This document shows, piece after piece, positions 1 to 7,476 of a stretch of DNA of 54,069 bases. The stretch lies in the NCBI RefSeq assembly GCF_000312665.1, contig NZ_HF536773.1:860780-914848 (forward strand), in the 5' to 3' direction. Origin of the DNA: Rhizobium mesoamericanum STM3625 (lineage in GTDB: Bacteria; Pseudomonadota; Alphaproteobacteria; Rhizobiales; Rhizobiaceae). The notes beneath the pieces were generated by a model. The model was not told where the DNA came from. It saw only the letters and a list, made by a program, of their open reading frames with translations, and ran no database searches. How positions within the stretch are numbered: the first letter of the stretch is position 1; each line of letters opens with the position of its first letter. The position numbers and the translations under genes were made by a program.

Positions 1-308
1 TGCGAGGTACAAGGACTTGGGGAGAGGTCGATCCCGTAATAGTGGTCGATGGCGCTCCTTTTCAGGGCAGTCGCCGAGGCGACCGCATCCCCATAAGCGA
101 TTTCTGAACAGCTTCCGTATCTCTTCGGAATGCTGGTTACGAAGCAAGCCGTAGACCTCACAATGAAACATTATGTTTTCGCCGACGGGTCTTCCGGCAA
201 GATGCCCGGTGCTTGTTCAACATGGCTTGTGCATCTTCGGTACTAGTCGAAGCGGTGCTTTCAGCCCGATTTTGCTCGGTTTCCATTGTTTCCTTCCCAG
301 AAAAACCA
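1..308. other. Window edge without a confident gene
   Basis: No complete open frame with a ribosome-binding site is visible. On the minus strand a short stretch near positions 1-90 translates to something ending in YYGIDLSP, which faintly recalls the nucleotide-binding loop of class I methyltransferases, but the frame is broken upstream. It could be debris of a gene that continues to the left of the window. I would not annotate it as a gene. Confidence 0.3.
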
Positions 309-1232
309 TCAACCGTGGAGAGGTGTGCCGTTTGCGTATAGATGCAGCGCCCGATAGACCGCCGTATGTGATGGCGTCGGTACGCCAAGTTCGCGCCCGA
401 GCGAGTGCATGCGTCCCGAAAGCCATGCAAGTTCCAGCTTCTTTCCTTGCAAAAGATCGTTGGCCATCGATGAGCGCGTATCGAGCGGCAGGTTTTGCCA
501 CACGGATTGAGCGTGCGCCTCGTATCCGTCCTGCATCGGATGGCCCGCTGCCTTCGCCACCGCCATGCCCTCGTCCCTCAACTGGTCGAGGAATATGCGC
601 GATTCAGGATCGGTCAGGATCGGTCCGATTCCAGAACGTATCAAGCTAGTCGCACCTGAAAACGCGCAGAGCGTCACGAACTTAGTCCAGAGCGCCTGGT
701 CGATATCTTCAACCGTCTGCAGTCCAATGTTTCCAGCCTGAATGCACGCCGTGAGCAGCGCACCGATCACCGGGTCATTGTGGCCGCCGACATAGAACTG
801 CGTGGCACCGCCCACATGCACGATCAAGCCAGGCCGCTTGAGATAACCTGAAATATAGGCGGTACCGCCGACAACCTGCGAAGGCGGCACCAGCCGAGCA
901 AGTGTTTCGACACTGTCGATGCCGTTCTGCAGCGTCACCACTCTCGTCTCCGGCCCGACCATCGGCACAATCGCCGCCGCCGCCGTTGTGCTGTCATAGA
1001 GCTTGACAGCAAAGAAAATGACATCGACGTGGCCGATCTCGTCAGGCATCTCGGTCGCCCTTACGTGTGTCAGACCGACGTTGCCGAGCGGGCTTTCAAG
1101 CCGAAGTCCGTGGCTTCGCATTGCTTCGAGGTGGGCACCACGTGCAATAAAGATGACATCCTGGCCGGCCAGAGCAAGCCGCGCACCAAGATAGCCGCCG
1201 ATAGCGCCCGACCCCATGATCGCGATCCGCAT
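309..1232 (-). CDS. 2-dehydropantoate 2-reductase family protein (PanE/ApbA-like)
   Basis: The 307-residue protein has the family's usual length. An N-terminal Rossmann motif GSGAIGG lies at residues 7-13, the LQNG motif ends at 104 (Asn103), and a lysine in WTKF (Lys184) falls where the catalytic lysine of PanE lies. Family members reduce ketopantoate to pantoate with NADPH in pantothenate synthesis, but many rhizobial paralogues act on other 2-keto acids. The gene lies downstream of an SDR gene in the same direction and about 285 bp away, with a LysR regulator beyond, so a catabolic or detoxifying role is as likely as vitamin synthesis. The start is preceded by a G-rich ribosome site (GGGGGGCGG). 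The fold is secure, the substrate is not. Confidence 0.85.
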   Translation of the reverse strand: MRIAIMGSGAIGGYLGARLALAGQDVIFIARGAHLEAMRSHGLRLESPLGNVGLTHVRATEMPDEIGHVDVIFFAVKLYDSTTAAAAIVPMVGPETRVVTLQNGIDSVETLARLVPPSQVVGGTAYISGYLKRPGLIVHVGGATQFYVGGHNDPVIGALLTACIQAGNIGLQTVEDIDQALWTKFVTLCAFSGATSLIRSGIGPILTDPESRIFLDQLRDEGMAVAKAAGHPMQDGYEAHAQSVWQNLPLDTRSSMANDLLQGKKLELAWLSGRMHSLGRELGVPTPSHTAVYRALHLYANGTPLHG

Positions 1233-1517
1233 GGCCGCCCCCCAACGACAAAACCCTTGGCTGTAAAATCAATATAGCAATTCTACCGCCCTGGACCACA
1301 ATCAAATGGTCCTTTCGGGTGAAGTCGCAAGAAATGTGATCGATCCCGCACGTTGGTATCGCGCGTCTCAGCAGCAAGGAAGTCTTCCCTTTCAAGTCGC
1401 CTCTTCCGGTCATATCGATGATTACTTTCGGCCCGAGCAGGCCTCTGGATTACTTGCGAAGATCGGCAGGTCCAATCTTCGCAAGTTAAACGAATATGGG
1501 GAACGTGAGTGGGCCGG

Positions 1518-2279
1518 CTAGAAACGGATACCTCCCAAGGTGAAACCGCCGTCAACAGTGATCTCCTGTCCCGTCACGAAACGTGCATCGTCGGAAAGCA
1601 GCCAGGCCACTGTCCCGGCGATATCTTCCGATCTGCCATTGCGGCGAAGCGGGGTGTGGTTGGCCAAGCGTGCGGCGAAAACGGGATCGATGACATCATC
1701 TGCCATTGGGGTCAGGATGATGCCCGGATTGATGGCGTTGACACGAATGTTGCGGGGCCCCTGCTCAACCGCGAGCGTGCGCATCATTGCATGCAAGGCA
1801 CCCTTGGTGCTGGCGTAGGCTCCAGCGCCCGGCATGACGCCGCCCGCTGTCCAGGAAGCATTGATGAGAATGCTGCCATTCTCTAAATGTGGCAGGCAAC
1901 TCCTGATCGTAAGAAATGTGCCGCGCAAATTGGTGCTGATCAGCGCATCGAGGTCGTCTGCCGTTGTTTCGGCCAAAGGCTGGAAATCGCCGAGCACCCC
2001 GGCGTTGGCAAACAGGGCATCCAGCTTTCCAAATCGGTCAATGGTGGTTTGTACCGCTGACGATACCGCTTTGCCGTCCGCTATATCACAAGCAATCGCA
2101 ATAGCAGTTCCGCCGATAGCTTCAATCTCAGACTGAAGCGTATGGATCGGGTCAGGCCGGCGTCCAACCAGAACAACCTGTCCGCCTTCTTCGACCAGGC
2201 GAAGAGCGGCGGCTCGCCCCATACCCGTTCCGGCTCCCGTGATTAAAATGGTTTTGCCCATAAATCTGTTCTGCGTCAT
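1518..2279 (-). CDS. SDR family NAD(P)-dependent oxidoreductase
   Basis: A classical short-chain dehydrogenase of 253 residues. It carries the cofactor motif TGAGTGMG at residues 14-21, NAG at 92-94, the active-site Ser142, and Tyr155/Lys159 in the YASTK motif. The C-terminal VDGGF segment is typical. An in-frame ATG eight codons further upstream exists, but AAGGAG lies 6 bp before the ATG at 2279, so that start is chosen. The gene diverges from a LysR regulator over 96 bp containing a strong dyad, a classic arrangement in which the regulator controls the oxidoreductase. The substrate cannot be inferred. Confidence 0.9.
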   Translation of the reverse strand: MTQNRFMGKTILITGAGTGMGRAAALRLVEEGGQVVLVGRRPDPIHTLQSEIEAIGGTAIAIACDIADGKAVSSAVQTTIDRFGKLDALFANAGVLGDFQPLAETTADDLDALISTNLRGTFLTIRSCLPHLENGSILINASWTAGGVMPGAGAYASTKGALHAMMRTLAVEQGPRNIRVNAINPGIILTPMADDVIDPVFAARLANHTPLRRNGRSEDIAGTVAWLLSDDARFVTGQEITVDGGFTLGGIRF

Positions 2280-2318
2280 GTCGTGCTCCTTTTGCAGCGT
2301 CATGAGGTTGTAATTATG

Positions 2319-2342
2319 TCCACGAACAACGATAATCGTGGA
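2319..2342. promoter_or_regulatory. Candidate LysR operator (dyad) between SDR and regulator
   Basis: TCCACGA at 2319-2325 is mirrored exactly by TCGTGGA at 2336-2342, a 7-bp inverted repeat with a 10-bp centre. LysR-type proteins bind interrupted dyads, often containing T-N11-A, in the gap between their own gene and the target gene. Its position in the middle of this divergent gap fits. Binding is inferred. Confidence 0.6.
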
Positions 2343-2375
2343 AATATCTGATAGATCTCAAAGCAAAAGTATCGA

Positions 2376-3290
2376 ATGGGCCTTTTTCGTTCCATGCAGG
2401 TATTCGTAACGACTGTCCAGGAGGGCTCGATGAGTGCCGCTTCCGTCAAGCTGGGCATATCCCCCGCAATGGTGGGACAGCATGTGGCGGCTCTGGAGGA
2501 ACGGCTTGGAATGCGTCTTCTGAACAGAACCACGCGCCGCCAGAGTCTGACAGATTTCGGTAAGAGCTATGTCGAGCAGTGCAGGGACATTTTGGAGCGT
2601 GTGGCCGTTGCCGATCAGCATGCCGAGGCAGAGCGATCGGAACCCCGTGGACAACTAAAGATCACAGCACCGACAACCTTTGGCGCAGAAGTCCTGATGC
2701 CAGCATTGCCACGCTACCGCGTGCTTGCGCCTGAGGTGAAATTGGATATCACCCTGACGGATCGCAATGTCGATATTGTCGATGAGGGCTTCGACATTGC
2801 CTTCCGAATCGGGGAGCCGCCGGACAGCCGTTTAATTGCCCGTCCTCTCGCTCCCTATCGGATGATGATTTGTGCTGCACCGGACTACCTAACGCAGCGT
2901 GGTCACCCCGATCATCCCGGTGACCTCGCCAATCATGAAGCCATCGGGTTTACTCCCGCAGCACGCTCACCCTGGAAACTGACGAAAGGCAACGACGAGG
3001 TGGAGGTCTTGCCGCGCATCTCGATAACCGTCAACAGTGGCCAGGCCCTGCGTACGGCTGCCCGGGTCGGGCTTGGCGTGATCATGCAACCTGCCATGTT
3101 GCTAAGTTCAGACATCGAGACTGGCCTTCTCGTCCAACTATTTCCAGATTGGCATCTGCGTGAACGGCCCATGTCACTCATCTATCATCGTGATCGGCGC
3201 ATGACGCCTCGCCTTCGCAGCATCATCTCATTTGCGATTTCAGAATTCGGCACGGCACCAGACGAAAAGAGAAATTCTCAGGGCGAATGA
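2376..3290 (+). CDS. LysR family transcriptional regulator
   Basis: The 304-residue protein has an N-terminal winged helix-turn-helix (about residues 1-60, with the LysR-typical SMSAASVKLGISPAMVGQHV stretch) and a C-terminal periplasmic-binding-like effector domain (about 90-290). The effector domain resembles the group that includes many repressors or activators of adjacent dehydrogenase genes. It is transcribed away from the SDR gene and probably senses that enzyme's substrate. No clear Shine-Dalgarno sequence precedes the ATG, so the start is the best in frame rather than proven. Confidence 0.9.
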   Translation: MGLFRSMQVFVTTVQEGSMSAASVKLGISPAMVGQHVAALEERLGMRLLNRTTRRQSLTDFGKSYVEQCRDILERVAVADQHAEAERSEPRGQLKITAPTTFGAEVLMPALPRYRVLAPEVKLDITLTDRNVDIVDEGFDIAFRIGEPPDSRLIARPLAPYRMMICAAPDYLTQRGHPDHPGDLANHEAIGFTPAARSPWKLTKGNDEVEVLPRISITVNSGQALRTAARVGLGVIMQPAMLLSSDIETGLLVQLFPDWHLRERPMSLIYHRDRRMTPRLRSIISFAISEFGTAPDEKRNSQGE

Positions 3291-3702
3291 CATTATGTGC
3301 GCGAAGCGGTCGACGTATGTTTGTCCGGCTGTCGGCCAAAGCGAACGAAGCTTGATCGGATTGAGCTCTAACTTAACAGGCCGTTGCAGCCAGTCGATGA
3401 TACCTTCTGATGTCGGAGATGCGACGCCTTCGGTGTCGAAGGTTGCCAACAGCGGCGAGCATCTCCGCCCCCGCGGTTGGAAAGTTGCAAATGCTGTCGG
3501 GCCGTCGCCCGCTTCAATTTGCACCCAGCGAACGATGCCATCGGCGTCGATGGCGCAAAACCTATCCAACCAGGGTTACAAGGATATTGGTGACGGCTGG
3601 CCCCGCAATTCCACAGCTGCGTTAGTGGCTGGGTACGCATGAGCACTTTGCTCTATTTTAAGCCTGCAGACGGACCTGCGCCGTCCACACGGGACTGACG
3701 AT
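3291..3702. other. Gap with a doubtful minus-strand frame
   Basis: A minus-strand frame of 109 codons (3240-3569) begins only at a TTG, has no ribosome-binding site, is preceded by an in-frame stop, and overlaps the 3' end of the LysR gene. Its N-terminal half (MDRFCAIDADGIVRW) looks protein-like, whereas the rest does not. It may be the remains of a small gene. Nothing else is recognisable here. Confidence 0.25.
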
Positions 3703-4065
3703 TTAGGCCGCCCGCAGGTCGAAGTTCGCGTGGATGACATCGTATGGAATGCAGATCTTTCCGTCCTCGTGTTCAATGATGGCCCATTCGGCAAGAAGAG
3801 AAACATCTTCGTGTACTCTTTTCACGTCGCGATCGATGGATCGGGCCAATCCGCGAATGCTCGATGGTCCGAGCTTCTGCAAGTGTTCGATCAACTCCCA
3901 TCTCTTTGGATTGATGACCGTAAGCAGCTGGGCGAGCGAGGAAAAAGTAAAGACAGCAACCGGTTCGGATGGCTCGCCCGTGCGCATGGCGCGCGTGGCT
4001 CTATGCAATGCCTCGTTGAAGACGGCCTCACTATCTGATCTGATCTGTATCAGCGCTTCTCTCAT
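3703..4065 (-). CDS. TumA-type antitoxin, winged-helix DNA-binding protein (HVO_A0114-like)
   Basis: A 120-residue protein with a C-terminal winged helix (about residues 52-115: an INPKRWELIEHL start, then a GLARSIDRDVKRVHEDV recognition helix). This is the layout of the HVO_A0114-like putative DNA-binding family. Its start overlaps the stop of the upstream toxin gene by 4 bp (ATGA), and AGGAGG lies 8 bp before the ATG. The partner is a TumE-like protein, so this is most likely the antitoxin and autorepressor. Antitoxin function is inferred from family and pairing. Confidence 0.8.
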   Translation of the reverse strand: MREALIQIRSDSEAVFNEALHRATRAMRTGEPSEPVAVFTFSSLAQLLTVINPKRWELIEHLQKLGPSSIRGLARSIDRDVKRVHEDVSLLAEWAIIEHEDGKICIPYDVIHANFDLRAA

Positions 4066-4352
4066 GGTTGCTGCCTCCTCTTGATTATTTCCTTCCGAAA
4101 GTCGGAAAGGAGGGCGTCGGTCGTCGTGAAGTCGTAGCGATACTCGTCAACGTCGAGATGGTAATGGTCGCCCTTGCCGCGCTCCTTGTCGAATCCAACG
4201 ATGCGATGTCCGTCCTTCCCGTAATAAAGTCGGTACTTGAACAAATGGACACTTCCGGGAGTCGGCTCAGGCACTTTCCAGATAACAATCTCCATGATCG
4301 CCCCGTCGGGGAAGACGGTCTTTGAACGTTCAAGAAGTACCGCTGCAAGCAT
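4062..4352 (-). CDS. TumE-like toxin (DUF6516 family)
   Basis: The conserved core comprises FPDGAIMEIVIWKVPEP (residues 14-30), FKYRLYYG (38-45) and GFDKERGKGDHYH (53-65), which I recognise as the DUF6516/TumE toxin family. Starting at the ATG at 4352 gives 96 residues, the usual size. The frame is open further upstream to 4490, but that extension is cysteine- and arginine-rich and unlike the family. No strong Shine-Dalgarno sequence marks the start. The gene is first in a two-gene operon, translationally coupled to the antitoxin. The molecular target is unknown to me. Confidence 0.75.
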   Translation of the reverse strand: MLAAVLLERSKTVFPDGAIMEIVIWKVPEPTPGSVHLFKYRLYYGKDGHRIVGFDKERGKGDHYHLDVDEYRYDFTTTDALLSDFRKEIIKRRQQP

Positions 4353-4605
4353 GTTGTCATTTATGCCAACACCCTGAGGCGATGCCAATAAAGCCAACAT
4401 TAATTTGGGAAAACCAAACCGGATCGCGGCGCAAACAACCGCGACCCGGCTCCTGCCCTTAGATGAGCAGCATCTGCAAAAGCAGCGCACGCAGGCGACA
4501 TGGAGTGTTTACAGCCGCGCGGATTCGGCCGTCTTCTGCGCGGTCAGCTCCCTGTCGGCGCCTGCGGAATGGACGAGAACGGAATGGGCCGTCGCATAAG
4601 GTGGC

Positions 4606-5709
4606 CTAAACGGCCTGCTTCAGACGAAGCGCCTCCGGGTCGTAGACGCGCCCAAAACGGTTATTGAGGAAATCTGCAAGGGCAACTTCCTCCTGACGAA
4701 TAAAACCTGTTTGAGGAAGCCGTCCCGCAGCAAGCAGATCGAGTATCGTTGTAATCCCAGCTGCGGTTGTGACCTGGATCGCGCTCATCTTCTTTCCCGC
4801 GACAACGCTGGAATAGACCTTGTTTGCATAGGTCTCCTGAAGGTAGCGGCCATCTTTCCAGCCGCAGACAGTCACGAAAACAACGACGACATCCTGCATC
4901 GTGGCAGGAAGGGCGTGCTCGAACAGGTCCTTCAGTACGTCGCGTCGATTCTTGAGGTTGAGGTCGTTTAGAAGAGCCTTGATGATCGCCTGATGGCCGG
5001 GATAGCGGATCGTGCGATAGTTCATCGTGCGTACGCGACCCTCGAGCGTCTTGGCAAGCGTCCCCAAGCCACCAGACGTGTTGAACGCTTCATAGGTAAC
5101 CCCGTCGAGAGAGAACTCTTCGCGCTCTTCCATGGCAGGAACCGTCACGAGCTTGCCTTCTACGATCGCTTCGCAGGGTTCGATATATTCGTTGATCAGA
5201 CCGTCCGTGCTCCAGGTCAGATTGTAGTTCAACGCGTTGGATGGATATTGGGGCAAAGCGCCGACACGCATGCGGACGCTGTCGAGACTATCGAAGCGTT
5301 GGGCGAGATCGTTTGCGACGATCGAAATGAAACCGGGCGCCAGGCCGCACTGCGGGATGAAGGCGACGTTTGCCCCTTTGGACAACTCTTCGACCTTCTT
5401 GGTGGTCGCCACGTCTTCCGTGAGGTCAAGATAGTGGACCGATGCGGCAAGGGCAGCCTCTGCAATCTTACCCGTGAGATGGAAGGGAGCGGCCGACAGG
5501 ACGGCGAACTTGCCTCGAAGAAGACCGACGAGCGCCTCCTTGTCAGTAATATCGACGATAGCGCCGCGGACTGCCGGATGAGCGTCCAGCTTGCCTAGCT
5601 GCGCCTGGTCACGATCAGTCACCGTCACCTCGTAGTCACCGGTCTCCGCAAGCATAACAGCGATGGCGCCACCAATTTTGCCTGCGCCAATTACCACTAT
5701 CTCTTTCAT
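4606..5709 (-). CDS. Saccharopine dehydrogenase family protein, possibly lysine 6-dehydrogenase
   Basis: The 367-residue protein begins with a Rossmann motif (IGAGKIGGA, residues 7-15) and has the saccharopine dehydrogenase C-terminal domain with the YPGHQAI segment typical of the bacterial LYS9-like branch. That branch includes saccharopine dehydrogenases and lysine 6-dehydrogenase, and the latter activity is known from Agrobacterium. It diverges from an Lrp/AsnC regulator, which usually senses an amino acid, supporting a lysine-related role. AAGGGG precedes the ATG by 6 bp. No aminoadipate semialdehyde gene is adjacent. Fold secure, reaction uncertain. Confidence 0.8.
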   Translation of the reverse strand: MKEIVVIGAGKIGGAIAVMLAETGDYEVTVTDRDQAQLGKLDAHPAVRGAIVDITDKEALVGLLRGKFAVLSAAPFHLTGKIAEAALAASVHYLDLTEDVATTKKVEELSKGANVAFIPQCGLAPGFISIVANDLAQRFDSLDSVRMRVGALPQYPSNALNYNLTWSTDGLINEYIEPCEAIVEGKLVTVPAMEEREEFSLDGVTYEAFNTSGGLGTLAKTLEGRVRTMNYRTIRYPGHQAIIKALLNDLNLKNRRDVLKDLFEHALPATMQDVVVVFVTVCGWKDGRYLQETYANKVYSSVVAGKKMSAIQVTTAAGITTILDLLAAGRLPQTGFIRQEEVALADFLNNRFGRVYDPEALRLKQAV

Positions 5710-5844
5710 TCACGTCCCCTTGGTTCGCTATTGGATTTTTATAAACCTATGGGGATCTCACGCGATTCATAGTGACGAAATGCTCGAAATGCCGCATTAA
5801 TCTGTGCTTAATGACGAACAATTTGGCACAGTGCAGGAGGCGCA

Positions 5845-6276
5845 ATGATCCTCACCAATAAAGATCGGGATCTCTTGGCCGTGCTCGGCGAGAACGCACG
5901 AATGCCTGTTGCAACATTGGCCAAGAGACTGCAGCTCTCGCGGACAACCGTTCAGGCCCGGCTGGAACGATTGGAGAGAGAAGGCATCATAGCGGGATAC
6001 GGAATTCGACTTTCGGAGGCCTACTCGTCGAGCCTAGCTCGAGCCCACGTGATGATCACCCTGGCACCGAAGGTGCTCTCGCAGGTGTGTGCTGCCCTTC
6101 AGCGCATTCAAGCAGTAAAATCACTTCACTCGGTGAGCGGCACTTTTGACCTGATCGCCATTGTTGAGGCGCCGTCCATTCGGGAGCTGGACCAGCTTGT
6201 CGATGAAATAGGAATGATTGACGGCGTTGAACGCACCTTGTCGTCGATCATATTATCGACACGCATCAGCCGATAA
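5845..6276 (+). CDS. Lrp/AsnC family transcriptional regulator
   Basis: The 143-residue protein has the standard AsnC architecture: an N-terminal winged helix-turn-helix (about 5-60, LAKRLQLSRTTVQARLERLEREGII) and a C-terminal RAM ligand-binding domain (about 68-140). AGGAGG sits 6 bp before the ATG. It faces the saccharopine-dehydrogenase-like gene across 135 bp and probably controls it in response to lysine or a related amino acid; that link rests on position only. Confidence 0.9.
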   Translation: MILTNKDRDLLAVLGENARMPVATLAKRLQLSRTTVQARLERLEREGIIAGYGIRLSEAYSSSLARAHVMITLAPKVLSQVCAALQRIQAVKSLHSVSGTFDLIAIVEAPSIRELDQLVDEIGMIDGVERTLSSIILSTRISR

Positions 6277-6399
6277 CAAACCCAGGCTACGGCCTTCAGG
6301 GCTACCATCTCTCAGGCGCATCATTCGGGGCGGCCCGGTATCGGCGTGGAAATCGATGCAGGATGTGGGATCCAGCAGCATGGCTACGGAGGGGCCGCA

Positions 6400-6612
6400 T
6401 CACTTGTTCAGGGGATCTTTGCTTGCCGCCTCTAATACCTCACGCACCCACTTGGCCAGCGCCGGATCTTTTAAGAGCTGGTCTTGGAAATCTTTCTCAT
6501 CGAGTTTCCCCACCCGATAAGCGTCAACTATTTCCCGCTGTTGCTTGTTCAGCTCTCGGGCATTTGCGTGCTTCACCGCGCTTCTGAATGGCTGGATATC
6601 GCTCATCGACAT
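6400..6612 (-). CDS. Small hypothetical protein
   Basis: A 70-residue, highly charged, predominantly helical protein without signal peptide or membrane segment. GGGAGGAAA lies about 8 bp upstream of the ATG at 6612, a second in-frame ATG follows two codons later, and codon use is normal, so it is probably real. The repeated pattern of E/D/K with WVREVLEAA suggests a small soluble helical bundle. I do not recognise the family. Confidence 0.6.
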   Translation of the reverse strand: MSMSDIQPFRSAVKHANARELNKQQREIVDAYRVGKLDEKDFQDQLLKDPALAKWVREVLEAASKDPLNK

Positions 6613-6718
6613 GACATTTTCCTCCCGGACAAAAACAAAAGAAGAGCTTCAAAGGTTCCGGGAACGGCCGCTTGCCTCCGCCCGCTCGTCCCAGTATCCC
6701 TTAAAGAGGGGCGGATGA

Positions 6719-6973
6719 CTAAAGCATACCAGAAGCGCCGAAATGGGAATGTAGCTCAGCCTCAAGTTCTGTGCAGAGTTGCTCATATTCGTCCAGGAGA
6801 AGCCTGTCCCCATCCTCATCGCGCAATTTGTCACGGAAACGAATAGCGTCGCCGTAGTTTTCGATCTCTTCGGTCCACCAATGAGCGATGTGGGCATAGC
6901 GCCTAAGATCCGGACAACGAACGAGAAGGACCGCAAGGCCATATCGAAAGCTGTCGAAGAAGGCATCAGCCAT
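6719..6973 (-). CDS. Small hypothetical protein
   Basis: An 84-residue acidic protein rich in aromatic residues (FFDSFRYGL, IAHWWTEEIENYGDAIRF) with no membrane segment or known motif. A G-rich stretch (GGGGGGATG) about 10 bp before the ATG could act as the ribosome site. It lies just upstream of the other small gene in the same direction, 106 bp apart, so the two may be cotranscribed. Function unknown. Confidence 0.55.
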   Translation of the reverse strand: MADAFFDSFRYGLAVLLVRCPDLRRYAHIAHWWTEEIENYGDAIRFRDKLRDEDGDRLLLDEYEQLCTELEAELHSHFGASGML

Positions 6974-6997
6974 GCTACAAACATCCCCCCAAAAGAG

Positions 6998-7016
6998 GCC
7001 CCGCGCGAGGCGGGGC
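6998..7016 (-). terminator. GC-rich hairpin, possible terminator
   Basis: GCCCCGC (6998-7004) pairs perfectly with GCGGGGC (7010-7016) around a 5-nt loop. Read on the minus strand the stem is followed by CTCTTTT, a modest U-run. It would end leftward transcripts arriving from the bgs region. Confidence 0.4.
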
Positions 7017-7476
7017 AGTTAGCGAGTGTTTGCTCTGGGGGCGACTAGATCCCAAAGCGGTCACCGAACCGCGATGCAAGGGCTTTGTTCCCAGAAGTCC
7101 AGAAAATTTCTCCCCCAACTGTCCTCGACGACACGGGTTGTCTCGCCACGCTTGCAGCGACAAGGCTCAAGACGGGCGATCTATTTCTCGCGCATTGCTC
7201 TGCGAGATCGAGCAGACCTCGACAGGCGCGAGCACCTCCCTCGTTTCTCTGTCCGAAGGGGATCACCTGACCGTAGGCAACCTTGTTCACCACGGCAGCC
7301 GACGGACGGGGGAGACGAGTGCAATTCCCCGCTGCGGTTAGAGTTCGTCGAGGCATTGACGAGGAAGTCAGTTGACATCGCTCGCAAGCCAAGCTCACTG
7401 CACCAGATGGGACCCGCCGCTCGTGCCTAACGCGCGTGCTTTCGGTCGCCGCGCTTCGTTAGCGCTAGGCACTTGG
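7017..7476. other. Gap downstream of the bgs genes
   Basis: A minus-strand frame of 117 codons (7045-7398) is open and ends just before a hairpin, but its composition (serine/arginine/alanine-rich, no fold signature) and the absence of a ribosome site argue against a gene. No RNA gene or repeat is recognised. Confidence 0.3.
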
